Shown one piece after another: positions 1-10,089 of a DNA stretch of 64,000 bases. The notes under the pieces were generated by a model. The model saw nothing but the letters and a program-made list of their open reading frames with translations. It was not told the DNA's origin and did no database searches. Position 1 is the stretch's first letter, and each line of letters starts with the position of its first letter. The DNA lies in the NCBI GenBank assembly GCA_051453625.1, contig JBOZIK010000001.1, positions 91,157,490 through 91,221,489 on the forward strand, given 5' to 3'. The stretch is from Welwitschia mirabilis. Lineage: Eukaryota; Gnetophyta; Gnetopsida; Welwitschiales. The translations under genes and the position numbers were made by a program.

Positions 1-1120
1 AGGTAGAAGGTTGGACGTCCCAGTACATTTTCCAGATTTTGCCTGAGATTGCTTGACTGAATTTGCTTCCAGACTTTAAGTTGGGACTTGATTTGGAAAT
101 AATTTTGTCGTCTCATCATTGAAATAGACATGTTACTCAACACATTCTAGTAGATTTGGCATTTCATGTAGGTAGAGATTAGACCTCTGAGCTCTTGGAA
201 AAAATGGGACGATGCATTAGGCATGTGAATCAAGTGTTTACATTGATCTAGAAATGTGTCACTTACCAAAAAGCTAAGGATGTGAAGCTAAAGAGAAACC
301 TATATTAGCCATTGTCAATACCAAGTGAACCATGACAAAGTCTTAAGATGGACTTCATACTGAGTTTGTTGAAGACGAGCAGTGAATATAGTTCCATCTT
401 TGTTGTGGTTGTTTTTAGTAGGATTGGACAATCAATGTCATGTTGGAAGACACCAGATGTAACCCAAGTTGCAAGACTATTATTTTCGAAGATTGTCAAG
501 ATCCATAGAGAGTTTTAGTAGCCACTTTTGGTGCATGTTGGTGGAAATGGCTAGAATTGATCTCAAGTTTAGTTCAACAGCACACCCTCAAACCAATGGC
601 TATATAGAAGTCATCAACAAAAATCTTGAAAACAAGTTATGCTATTAGCTTTAGGACCACTCAAGATGCTTGGATGAAGTGCCATCATATGTTGAGTTCG
701 CTTACAAGAACTCTATCCAACAATTCACTAGAAAGACCCCTTTGTTTGTAGCATGTGCGCATTACCCAAGGACACTAGATGAACTATGAAGAATTGTGGA
801 AGATTTGGATGTTCACCAACAAGTTCATGAAAGGCTAGAACTGGTCTTTGCACAAGTCAAGCCATAGGCAGATCATTCTTTGGCCTTGCATGCTTTCGAT
901 GGAGTATGGAAACTTGGTATGGATTCATCTTAGACAAGAATTCTTTCTATGATTGAAAGCTAGGAAGACGCGAACTAGGAGAGCTGATCTTTCCAAGGTT
1001 GTGCACAAGATTGGGAAGAATGCATATAAGTCAAATTGCCACATATTTTGAAGGTTTCAAGGATCTTCAATGTTGAAGATTTTGTTTTCTACAAAGAGAG
1101 GTGGGGGCAGGGGAGAGGAA
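1..1120 (+). pseudogene. Ty3/gypsy integrase and pol C-terminus, decayed
   Basis: Relic of the integrase end of a gypsy polyprotein, which would insert element cDNA into chromosomes. Near 348 the plus strand reads MDF.LSLLKTSSEYSSIFVVVV, matching the integrase core start (MDF-LP...DSIFVVVDR). Around 575-620 it reads STAHPQTNGYIEVIN, the block holding the catalytic glutamate, followed by VEFAYKNS. The end near 1066-1100 reads FNVEDFVFYKER, the usual gypsy pol tail. Several stops and frame changes make it non-functional. It runs off the left edge, so RT and RNase H are not seen. It leads directly into a polypurine tract and LTR A, so it is the 3' end of a plus-strand element. Confidence 0.85.
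1092..1120 (+). promoter_or_regulatory. polypurine tract of the leftmost gypsy element
   Basis: A run of about 27 purines with few interruptions (AAAGAGAGGTGGGGGCAGGG and on) lies between the pol tail and a TG that opens the LTR-like segment. This is the position of the plus-strand primer in LTR retrotransposons. Confidence 0.75.
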
Positions 1121-1831
1121 TGTGTATAATAAAATAAGATAAAATAATATGAAAGCCAAACATTAGTGAAACTTTAATCAAAAAGACACATGAATGGGTA
1201 TTAATAACCCCTAAATTGGATCTTTAAATACAATAAAACTGTAATGTTGGGGTTAACAATGAAGTAAAAAGAATGATTAAGCATTTTCAGATATCCAAGA
1301 GTGAATTCAATTACCACATCATTTTGGAACCACAGAATTGAATCCTTCTCTACAGAAACAGTTGCACTACTCCCTTTTACTGAAACTCAAAACGTTTTAA
1401 AATCCTTTCACATCTCAGCTATTATCCTATCCAATCACCCAAAATCTGAACTCTCTCATCACTCAACTATCCGTGAATGGTTTTGGCCATCCAGGGATCC
1501 TTTGTCACAAAGAAGTGTTGATAAAGAGTTGTTACAATTTCTGTTATTTCAAATTTCCTATGACTTTCAAATGATCTTACATTCTTTATTGATATTTGGC
1601 ATTTTTCCAGAGCTTAAAAAATTCTAAAAGTTTTGTTGTTTCAACTGTTAATTTTATTTTGCAATCTAGTTTTAGCTGTTATTTCTATTTTCATTGCATT
1701 CAAATGACATAAACCTTGAATCCTTTACCCTTGCAAAACCCAGTGAATCAAAATCGAAGCCCTTATTACATAATCTGGACTTCATCCATCTTGTAAAACC
1801 CTAGGTAGGGTTGATCTTTTAGGGGCAACCA
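1121..1831 (+). mobile_element. LTR A, 3' LTR of the left gypsy element
   Basis: Begins TGTGTATAAT after the polypurine tract. From about 1200 it aligns by eye with LTR B and LTR C: a TATA-like stretch (CTTTAAATAC), the 'ATCCTATCCAATCACC' region, 'CTAAAAGTTTTGT', and the end 'CTAGGTAGGGTTGAT'. No tRNA-complementary site follows it; copia-like sequence begins instead, as expected for a 3' LTR. The ORF at 1301-1627 lies in LTR sequence and is probably chance. The right end, 1826 or 1831, is uncertain. Confidence 0.65.
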
Positions 1832-3370
1832 TGCCTACAACATAATGAACATTGGATATCTTATTATTGAACATTTGGATGGTCAAAAGCACATGCTAAC
1901 AAACATGATATATGTTCTTTAAATAGCTAAAATTACTATTTCAACAAGCGAATTACATTATGCAAGTTTATAGTAACTTTTGGAAGGTTGCATGACCATA
2001 TTGAAAGGGTAGAAACATGGAAGCTTGTATATGCTGTATGTTACAATTATGAAGAATACTTGTTTGAAGAAAACTTTCGTGATTGGAAGAAACAAAGATA
2101 TGCAAGCATGACATATTTCTTTGTGCCATCTTAGTGAACATGGGACAAATGAATGGGAGGACTAACCTCCTTTTCTTATTTCTAAACACTCTTTATCTTG
2201 ATTTTGTGATCATTGTGGTGTAAGAAAGCAACATAAGAATAATTTTAAGAGGAATGAATTTCATTGAAGATCTATACCATTGCAGTTGATATATTTTGAT
2301 GTTTTTGACCTTGTGAATAATATGTCTATTCAAAGTGCTTCTTATTTTGTTAAGTTTATAGATGATCACTCTAGAGTGTTGGTTGTTTCCCACAACTTTG
2401 AAAGATCATGTGTTTGCTATGAAGACATAAAGATTCATCAAATGTTTGCAGATTGACAATGGTAGTGCATCCTATTCAAAGGAAATCGATGAATGTTGCT
2501 AAGACAATGGATGAATGTTGCTAAGACAATGGAATCTATAAAGTGAGGATTCTTCCTAGTACAACAAAACAAAATTATATGGTTGATTGCATGAATAGAT
2601 CAATGGTAGAATGCATTATAATGATAATGTCACACTTCTTGATAAATCATTTTGGGCTAAGGCCACTAGTACAACAATGCACATGATTAACAGATCTTTA
2701 AGTAGGCCACTAAATGGTAAGTTCCTGAAATATTATGGAGTGATAGAGAAGCATGAGCATCTAAAAAGTTTTAGTTATAAAGCTTATGCTTTAATTTGAA
2801 AGGGAAATAGAAGAAAATTGGATGTTGGGTAACATATATGTGTTTTTCTTCAATATAACATTGACGATGGAAGCTTTGGGACCGTGCTTTAAGAAAGGTA
2901 ATAAGAAGTAGAGATAGTCTCTTCAATAAGGAAGTGATGTTTATAGAGAGGGCAGAAGAGGAGCAATAGGATAAACTTCTTGTGGATATGCAAACTCAAA
3001 AGCATGTTAGACAAGTGTAACAAATACAATGAAATGCTTATCAAGAAGCTAGTCGAAATAAAGATAGCTATAGTGAAACTTTGGAAGCAAGAGATAACCA
3101 TCTTGATCACCTCCTTGAAAATAGGGAAGAAATTCCAATCATACCTATATAGTAGGTTAAAAGTTCTTTACATCCTTATAAACCCACGTAGAGGGATTCT
3201 TCCTCTTTAAATTATGCTTCATTCACTAATGGTAATGAGTTTGAATTTTTCATGGCAAGGATTAGTGGGTTTGATGCTAATTAATGGCAGAAATCTTTAG
3301 AAGAAGAAGTTGACTGTATTAAAACAATACATGGAATTTAGTAAAGCTTCCACCTATAAAAAGGCCATGG
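1832..3370 (+). pseudogene. Ty1/copia pol: integrase and RT start, decayed
   Basis: Multi-frame relic of a copia polyprotein. Recognisable in order: the integrase zinc-binding end (CDHCGVRKQHKNNF, about 2200), YFVKFIDDHSRVLVV (about 2340), LQIDNGS.SYSKEIDE (about 2450, the TDNGGE block), DKSFWAKATSTTMHMINRSL (2640-2700, the usual SFW-EA---A-Y-INR-P block), then the RT N-terminus DAN.WQKSLEEEVD (about 3270) and NNTWNLVKLPPIKRPW (about 3322-3369). This order is copia (integrase before RT), not gypsy. RT breaks off at 3370 and resumes near 4546, so an insertion splits it. Many stops; dead. Confidence 0.85.
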
Positions 3371-4545
3371 TTGTGAAACTTAGACTCGGCACCAAACTTG
3401 TTTGGCTACCGAGAGTCGGACTCGTTAGCCAAACTTGACAGACTTGGCAAAACATGGCAGAAACTTGGGAAGGCTAAAAGAGTTTAGGTTTTTATAAATT
3501 TTTTGAAAGAAAGTAGGCATTTTTATGTATTTAAAGAAGGAATAGAGCATTTCTAAATATTAGACAAGTGTTGAAATACACCATATTAGATATTAATGAA
3601 ACAAATAACTATGTTTGTNNNNNNNNNNNNNNNNNNNNNNNNNNNNNNNNNNNNNNNNNNNNNNNNNNNNNNNNNNNNNNNNNNNNNNNNNNNNNNNNNN
3701 NNNNNNNNNNNNNNNNNNNNNNNNNNNNNNNNNNNNNNNNNNNNNNNNNNNNNNNNNNNNNNNNNNNNNNNNNNNNNNNNNNNNNNNNNNNNNNNNNNNN
3801 NNNNNNNNNNNNNNNNNNNNNNNNNNNNNNNNNNNNNNNNNNNNNNNNNNNNNNNNNNNNNNNNNNNNNNNNNNNNNNNNNNNNNNNNNNNNNNNNNNNN
3901 NNNNNNNNNNNNNNNNNNNNNNNNNNNNNNNNNNNNNNNNNNNNNNNNNNNNNNNNNNNNNNNNNNNNNNNNNNNNNNNNNNNNNNNNNNNNNNNNNNNN
4001 NNNNNNNNNNNNNNNNNNNNNNNNNNNNNNNNNNNNNNNNNNNNNNNNNNNNNNNNNNNNNNNNNNNNNNNNNNNNNNNNNNNNNNNNNNNNNNNNNNNN
4101 NNNNNNNNNNNNNNNNNNNNNNNNNNNNNNNNNNNNNNNNNNNNNNNNNNNNNNNNNNNNNNNNNNNNNNNNNNNNNNNNNNNNNNNNNNNNNNNNNNNN
4201 NNNNNNNNNNNNNNNNNNNNNNNTGCTGATGCGTGAATGTTGATGCTTGAATGTTTGATGTTTCACACTTTCACCTTCAGCCCTTCTTTCTGTCCGTTTC
4301 TGTTTCGTTTCAGAATCCTTTCAAGAGAAATAACGTTTTCCAACTGTTCTAGGGTGTTTGAACCTTTAAAAAAATCAAATTTTTAAACATTTTTTTTTAA
4401 TGTAGTCGTGAGTTCAGGGGTCCCAAACATGTCGAGTCCAAGACCCCCAGACTCGTCTTGGCGAATTCGCCTTCTTAGACTTGCAACAAGCCGTGAACTC
4501 GCAAACTCGCGAGACTTGTGAGATTCGCTGCGAGTCTGGTAACAG
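3371..4545. mobile_element. insertion splitting copia RT, possible DNA transposon
   Basis: About 1.2 kb including a 605-N gap separates the two halves of the copia RT. Its ends carry words of the type AGACTCGGCACC (left) and GCTGCGAGTCTGG (right) that are imperfect inverted copies. GTGAAA occurs just outside both ends and could be a target-site duplication. The right part (4400-4540) is unusually CpG-rich (GGCGAATTCGCC, AACTCGCGAG), unlike its surroundings. No transposase is visible; any coding part would be in the gap. A non-autonomous DNA element is the best guess; superfamily not assigned. Confidence 0.45.
3619..4223. other. assembly gap, 605 N
   Basis: Unknown sequence inside the insertion that splits the copia RT. 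Open frames drawn through the N run are meaningless. Confidence 0.99.
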
Positions 4546-4768
4546 TGAAAAAATCATCATTAAAAAATACGTCAGAGTATGTAAGAAAGTGGGAGGCAAA
4601 TGGATCTAAATGGTATAAAGCAAGGTTTTGGTAAAGGTTATGGACAAAAGACAAGCATGGAGGCGAGTAGGATGAAAGATTTGTTTGACTTGTCTATTTG
4701 CAAGGGAATGAAAGATAAAGACCCTACCTACGTTAGAGGGACTATAATATGACTTATATTCCTATGGT
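4546..4768 (+). pseudogene. copia RT continuation, decayed
   Basis: Resumes the reverse transcriptase interrupted at 3370. The plus strand around 4590-4650 reads KWYKARF..KGYGQK in mixed frames, matching the copia block YKARLVAKGY-Q that follows the IDSL--N-TW--V-LP block seen at 3322-3369. It is cut off at about 4768 by the start of LTR B, so the catalytic part of RT is absent. Confidence 0.7.
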
Positions 4769-5708
4769 TGTAAGATCAAAATTTGATATTTCTAAATAAA
4801 TCTTGTGTCATAAGTCATGCCATGGAAACTACAAGTCTCTTTGTCATCCTTGAATTCCATTAAATCTTAGAAATTCCCATCACCTCCTCATATATCTTGT
4901 TATGGGATTGAAATCCCCTGGGGCGTCATATCTCCTAGGGGCTTCATATCCTTTTTTGGCTTCATATTTAAAAAATTAATAGAAATAAAACTATCATAGC
5001 CCATGTATTAGCAAAACCCTGACCCAAATGACCAATTAATTTTTTCACCTTGTTGCAAGGTAGTAATAAAACCCAAAATTGCTCTATAAATATACCAATA
5101 AAACTACTATGTTAGGTAATAATTTAGGAGAATTCAACCATTAATACCCATCTCTTTACAAAACCTTTTTACAATCAGCGGACAAAATAACAACCACTAC
5201 CCACAGCTATTTTCTTTGGTCCAACTCCCTTTGCTTACTCAACATTCTTCAAAATCTCAACCATCATCCTACCCAATCACCTAAAATTCTGAAAGAAAAT
5301 CATTTTACAAATAGTCTCAAACATTTCTAGGCATGCAGGGGCCTTTGTAATTCTAATTGTTAACAAAATTTGGTTTATTTGCCATAACTTTCTGTCCATT
5401 GTTAGACGACTTTGTATTCTCTATAGGTCTTGGCATTCCCTTTCAGCTTTGAGAACCCTAAAAGTTTTGTCATTTCAACAATTCTTCTGTTTTCCTAATC
5501 TAATTTCAATTGTTGTTTATGTTCCAATTTCAATATATGTTTCTGTTTTCTTTTCCGTATTCGTTGTTGTGTTTGTTCAAATGGCATAAACGTTAAACCC
5601 CTTTGCCATCACAAACCCAACAAATCAAAATCATTACCATAAAATCCAGACTTTATCCAATTTTGGAAAACTCTAGATAGGGTTTATCTTGTAGGGACAG
5701 ATTGTTCA
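4769..5708 (+). mobile_element. LTR B
   Basis: Starts TGTAAGATC and aligns with LTR C over its length: 'GTCATAAGTCATGCC' (4809 onward), a TATA box CTATAAATA near 5083, the 'CCTACCCAATCACC' block near 5268, and 'CTAGATAGGGTTTATCTTGTAGGG' at the end. A short minisatellite at 4915-4980 has GGGCGTCATATC / GGGGCTTCATATC units, like those in the leader at 7.4-7.9 kb. It is followed by a primer-site-like sequence at 5722, so it behaves as a 5' LTR. Confidence 0.65.
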
Positions 5709-5721
5709 CCCTTACTAGATT

Positions 5722-5739
5722 TTGCACTAAAAGGAAGGC
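5722..5739 (+). promoter_or_regulatory. primer binding site after LTR B, tRNA-Asn type
   Basis: TTGCACTAAAAGGAAGGC is a mutated form of TGGCGCTAGAAGGAGGG, which from memory is complementary to the 3' end of plant tRNA-Asn plus CCA. The same motif, better kept, follows LTR C. Confidence 0.55.
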
Positions 5740-5740
5740 C

Positions 5741-5822
5741 TCCACCTTTTTTTGATCTTTAGCCATTGCAGCATTTTTAAATTTACTGCATTATCCGTTC
5801 TTGTCATGCTTTTCTAGCAAAA

Positions 5823-5866
<44 letters not shown>

Positions 5867-5994
5867 CTTTTATCAATTGTCATAATTTTACAGATTTTTA
5901 GACGTTATATGCCAAAAACACACGTTTCTGCAAATTTATTGCCTCTTAAAAACACATTTTTAGATACACTATCTTCAAAGTTAATTTTGGGGCT
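5741..5994 (+). repeat. short leader after LTR B with (AT)n microsatellite
   Basis: About 250 bp of leader-like sequence, weakly similar to the start of the leader after LTR C. It contains an alternating AT tract of about 38 bp at 5826-5863. No coding signal. It ends where LTR C begins, so the internal part of the LTR B element is missing or was interrupted. Confidence 0.6.
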
Positions 5995-7119
5995 TGTAAG
6001 ATGAAAATTTCACATTCCCTAATGCATGTGGTGTGACAAGTCATGCCTCAATGACCACAAACCCTTTCCCAATCCTTTAAACCCAACCCAACCTCGAAAA
6101 CTCCTTTACCTTATCCAAATCCTTCACTGGGCTTGAATTCTTCCTTGGGCTTCAGTTCTCCATCGGGCTTGAATTCTCGGGTTTGGATTCTCCCTGGGCT
6201 TGAATTCTATCTTGGGCTTGAATTATCTGAGGACTCAAATTATTTGTGGCCCTAAATCCTAGTTGTAAATCTCAAAAAAATGGTGGAACAAGGGGGTGGG
6301 GGTGAGCAAATAAAACAAAAAAGAAGAAGAAAAGACAATGCAATAATGGATGCTCAATAATAGCCCTAGCCCTAGCCCAAACCCTAACCCACAAAGGGAC
6401 CAATCACAACTTGTGACCTGTAAGGGTAAGCAAAACCCTAATAGTGCCCCTTAGATACCATAGGAGCCTTAATTTTAAGAAGAGAAGACTATTTGGCAAG
6501 ACAAAGAAAAGCATAGGAAACCCCCATGAGCACAATCAGAGCACCAAGTTTTTCCGAGTCTCAGAGCATTACCATTACAGAGCCCTACCCACAGACTCTC
6601 ATTGTAGTGATTCCTTGTTAGATCCCATAGCATCCGGCTTAATCTAGGTCCTTTGCCTCATCCTATTTCCCTAGAACAAATGACCCCTTCTTTTGACACT
6701 CCCAACCCTCTTCTTTGTGACCATTTTCCAGCTCAAAACCTTCCATCTATTACCCAATCAATGTTTTCTTCATTCTTTTGGAGCATGCATAAGCCCCTTG
6801 TAACTGAAGTTGTTAATCAAAGTGTTACTGGATAAGCTGTTCAAAGTTTCTTGTTGTTCTAAGTACAGTCTTCTATACGTTCGGGCATTCCAATACATTT
6901 TCATTCATTTTCAAATATCTTGATTTGTTTTTAGCATTTCTCTTGTCATTTTACCATTTTCTAGTTATCGTTTATTATTTTCTAACTAAAACAAAAGGTT
7001 TTATATCCCTCAAGACTAGCAAAAATGAATAAAAACCTATCTCCAATCCTATCTTGTCATTCCTATTACCACAACCCTAACTAGGGTTGATTTTGTGAGG
7101 CTCAGTTTTTCTCCCCTCA
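5995..7119 (+). mobile_element. LTR C, 5' LTR of the gag-bearing element
   Basis: Starts TGTAAGATGAAAATTTC and shares the order of blocks with LTRs A and B. Two features are special. A minisatellite of about six 20-bp units (GGGCTTGAATTCTCC-like) lies at 6128-6245. A cluster of telomere-like words (CCCTAG, AAACCCTAA) lies at 6362-6391. The end reads CTAACTAGGGTTGATTTTGTG, then the primer site at 7126. ORFs at 6444-6835 fall within the LTR and have no recognisable homology. Confidence 0.7.
6128..6245 (+). repeat. 20-bp minisatellite (GGGCTTGAATTCT units) in LTR C
   Basis: About six imperfect head-to-tail units starting GGGCTTGAATTCTTCC, GGGCTTCAGTTCTCC, GGGCTTGAATTCTC, GGTTTGGATTCTCCC, GGGCTTGAATTCTATC, GGGCTTGAATTATC. 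It lies in the U3-like part of the LTR, upstream of the telo-box cluster. Confidence 0.85.
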
Positions 7120-7125
7120 TGGATT

Positions 7126-7143
7126 TGGCACTAAAAGGAGGGC
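7126..7143 (+). promoter_or_regulatory. primer binding site after LTR C, tRNA-Asn type
   Basis: TGGCACTAAAAGGAGGGC differs from TGGCGCTAGAAGGAGGG only by G-to-A transitions. It sits a few bases after the LTR end and fits the 3' end of plant tRNA-Asn (from memory). Confidence 0.65.
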
Positions 7144-7319
7144 CCCTTGGTTTCTTAGCTGTTATAGCATTTTCCTAGACTTTGTCTAGTCATTTTGATG
7201 TCACTTCACTACTATTTATTGTTATTTATACTTTTAGAATGAAAAGAACACATTCAAAAATACATGTACTATGCATTTTACTCTTTTCTCATATTGCAAG
7301 CCTAATACCTTGCATCATA

Positions 7320-8110
7320 TTTGGGCTTAAACTCTCAGTTCCTATCTTTAGCTTGATGTCTTTGGGCTTGATACCTCCAAGCGTTAAAAAAACTTCTAGA
7401 CTTGGTTCACCTTCATATTTCTCACTTCTGAATACAGGTGTCATATCTCTTGACACCATATCTTGGGCGTCATGTTTTTCACTACTGCTTATGGTGTCAT
7501 ATCTCTTTATGTCATATCTGGGTCATCATATCTCTTATTTCTACATATGGGCGTCATACCTCTTGATGTCATATCTAGGGTGTTATATCTCTTACTTCCA
7601 TCTATAGGCATTATATCTCTGAATGTCATGTTTGGGGCGTCACATCTTTCACTTCTGCCTACGAGTGTTATATCTCTTGACATCATATCAAGGCATCATA
7701 TCTCTCACCTCTGCCTATTGGTTATCTGTCAATGCATATCTTGGGCATCATATCTCTTAGTTTTGATTAATGTCATCATCTTTCTTGATGCCATATCTTG
7801 GGCGTCATATCTCACTTCTGCCCATGGGTGTAATATATCTTAATGTCATATCTTGGGTGTCATTATCTCTACTCTCCGTCATCATATCTCTAGTTGTCCT
7901 GTCTTGGGCGTCATATGCTATAGCACCACCATTAGGCATAATATTTGTGGGTTTGAAGCCTTTGGGGCTCTTTTCTTTTAGGCCTAAATTTTCAGGCCTA
8001 TAGTTTTTTGGGCCTGAACTTTCTTAATTTTTCTTTGGGCTTGATACTTCTTCAGGCTGGGTATCCCCTTGAGCCTGAATTCCCAAAGTTTATTCTTGGC
8101 TTAATATTTC
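7320..8110 (+). repeat. leader minisatellite, 57-bp unit (19 codons), about nine copies
   Basis: From about 7435 to 7935 the sequence repeats a unit of roughly 57 bp built of two half units: GGGCGTCATATCTCTCACTT.. and GGGTGTCATATCTCTTGATG... Because 57 is a multiple of three, each unit translates to a 19-residue motif close to GVISLDVISWASYLSLLPM. This explains the overlapping open frames at 7182-7607, 7463-7843 and 7770-8003. Flanking parts (7320-7400, 7940-8110) hold shorter GGGCTTGATACC / GGGCCTGAACTTTC units akin to those in LTR C. No known protein is recognised; the frames are best seen as repeat-derived. Confidence 0.8.
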
Positions 8111-8113
8111 TCA

Positions 8114-8624
8114 TTGGAAGAACAATCCAAATCAAACCGTACTTGCATGCTAAACCTAGATGCCATGGCTGCTGCATCTACTACCAACTGTAATCCAATC
8201 CATTGCACTATTACATCCCTTGAAGCCGAAGAATACATACATCTTTGTCCAAAACTTCCTATGGGGACTAGTTTGGGTGAGGTGACACATGAACAAATGG
8301 CATATTACAAAATGGGTAACAACCTTAACCCATATGATCCCAATGAACTAATCATCAACCACCAACACATGGAAAGGGTAGTCTACCTAAACTGACATTC
8401 AAATGCTTTCTAGAACAAAGATGATAAGCTTGTTCACTACCAAACTAAGGAAAAATACAGTGCAACCTATAATGAGGATGTTGAAAACCTATGCGATGAC
8501 AAAACAAAACATGGAACCTAAACAAAATCTATATGACAACCTTGCGCATGCTTTAAGCCAAAACCCACAAGAGGTACTATCTAGGCTTCCCCCCAAAATT
8601 CTTTGTTCCCTTGCACACATGTAA
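8114..8624 (+). pseudogene. unassigned gag-N-terminal-like open frames
   Basis: Two consecutive plus-strand frames (8114-8395, 93 codons; 8403-8624, 73 codons) lie between the leader minisatellite and the gag capsid relic. The first includes MGTSLGEVTHEQMAYYKMGN and PYDPNELIINHQHMERV; the second includes NLYDNLAHALSQNPQEVL. They are less AT-biased than the surroundings and read like real protein, but match no family I can name. Position suggests the N-terminal part of a Tat/Athila-type gag. Confidence 0.4.
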
Positions 8625-9360
8625 GCAAATGTGCCTTCGATGGCGTGGTCGATGGCATGGGGGCTTGCAGTTAAGCCCTTAGCTTAAACACAAATTAAAC
8701 TCTTTTAAAACTCTAGCAACATAGGAGAACAAATAACACTTTAGGGTCCCTTGGCTTTAATACACCCTTTTTGGGATGGGAGCCTTAGCCTAGGAATGTA
8801 AGCCCTAAACTACACCACCTATTAGAAGATCGCAACAACACTAAAAAGGATCGTTTACGATCCCTTGACAATGGAATCGTAGACTTTACCACAACACCAA
8901 CCCTCAAGCCAAAGAGGTCTTACCTCCTTACGATGAGCATGAATCACAAGCCTCGGGGGATAATGTGAACCAATATACCTTGTTAACCATGACGATGAAT
9001 CCACTTTGGATTCAAGGGGTCACAACAAATTCACCAAAGTTAAATGTATCCTAGAATGCCTTCTTTATCCACCTTACTATCTGATAGTTCAGACAATAGT
9101 CAAGGTCCTTAATGTAGAGACCAATCTAATCATCACCAAAGTCATCAACTTTATCCCCTAGTCAATGTCACATACAGCTTGACCACTCATAACCTTATAG
9201 GAGCAACCTAGATGGCTTAACCTAAGGTAGAAATTGATCTTCTAAATGTTATACAACAATTACAACAAGAGGTCCAATAACCCTGCACTGAATAATTTGG
9301 CCCTCTATCTAGTGATATTGACTTATTAACAAGAAGTCTATCCTACCAAACATACTTGTG
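8625..9360 (+). other. decayed internal sequence, no clear gene
   Basis: Continues the internal region of the LTR C element. Fragments of coding-like text occur, but no frame is sustained and no motif is recognised. Confidence 0.4.
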
Positions 9361-10089
9361 TTGCATTTACAACTAGGTATTAAAGTCCCAGGTTTTGAGA
9401 ACTTCAATGGGGAAATTGACCTTGAAGTCGATGTCCAAGCTTATCGCAATGCGTGCGTCATGTTTACAGATAATCAAACTACCAATATTGGAATTTTTTT
9501 GTCATTCTTGTGCTAGCTATGCCCTTGATTGGTATCACGACCTCCCACATCACTCAAGAACAAATGAGAAATAGCTCTATGAATGTTTGCTACAAAAGTT
9601 TGCCGTAAACCAAACCGCTGAGGACTGTTGGCTAAGCTTTCTTAAAACCCTTTTAAGGGCATGATGAGTTAATATTTGACTTCATCGTTTGATGGACTAA
9701 GGCATTGTAAGCCTTTCATCCGCCCTTGAATGATAAGAAATTAGCATAGATTTTTTTAGAAAAAACTAAACCGATTCATGTAATCCAAGGTAGCCTACAT
9801 TGACACTAAATCCTTAAAACAAACTTTTCCAAGATGCAAATGCAGAGAGGAAGCTGCCATCAACAAGAACCATTTGGTTAGGAACCTATAACTCGAAACA
9901 TACCACACCCCAAAACAATAGAGCAGTGAAGTAAAATAGCTACAACCAATAATGCTAATCGAGGAAAAATAAAAAAAATTCCTTAACCAAATAGAGCAAG
10001 GGTAGGCATTGTGATAAGCCCAATAGGATGGACAAATAATCCAAATGCAACTAGCAATGTAATGTAACCAATGTAAAAACAACAATAGC
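9361..10089 (+). pseudogene. gypsy gag capsid relic
   Basis: Plus-strand fragments: PGFENFNGEIDLEVDVQAYR and NACVMFTDNQTTNIGIF (9390-9500), then DWYHDLPHHS (about 9528-9560), LYECLLQKFAVNQTAED (about 9570-9620) and LSFLKTLLRA. This is the order of the retrotransposon gag capsid (Y---C---D------F---L---AL-WY--LP--SI--W--L---F---F). Frameshifts and stops throughout. The relic is cut at 10090 by the minus-strand Athila-like element; 25266 onward may continue the same host element. Confidence 0.7.

Noticed and set aside
3568-4266. Long open frames across N runs (also at 29.5-30.2, 47.1-48.0 and 53.9-54.4 kb)
   Set aside because: They exist only because N codons contain no stops.
7182-8193. Chain of hydrophobic plus-strand ORFs as a membrane protein gene
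   Set aside because: They are produced by the 57-bp repeat staying open; frames switch between units and no start or family is evident.
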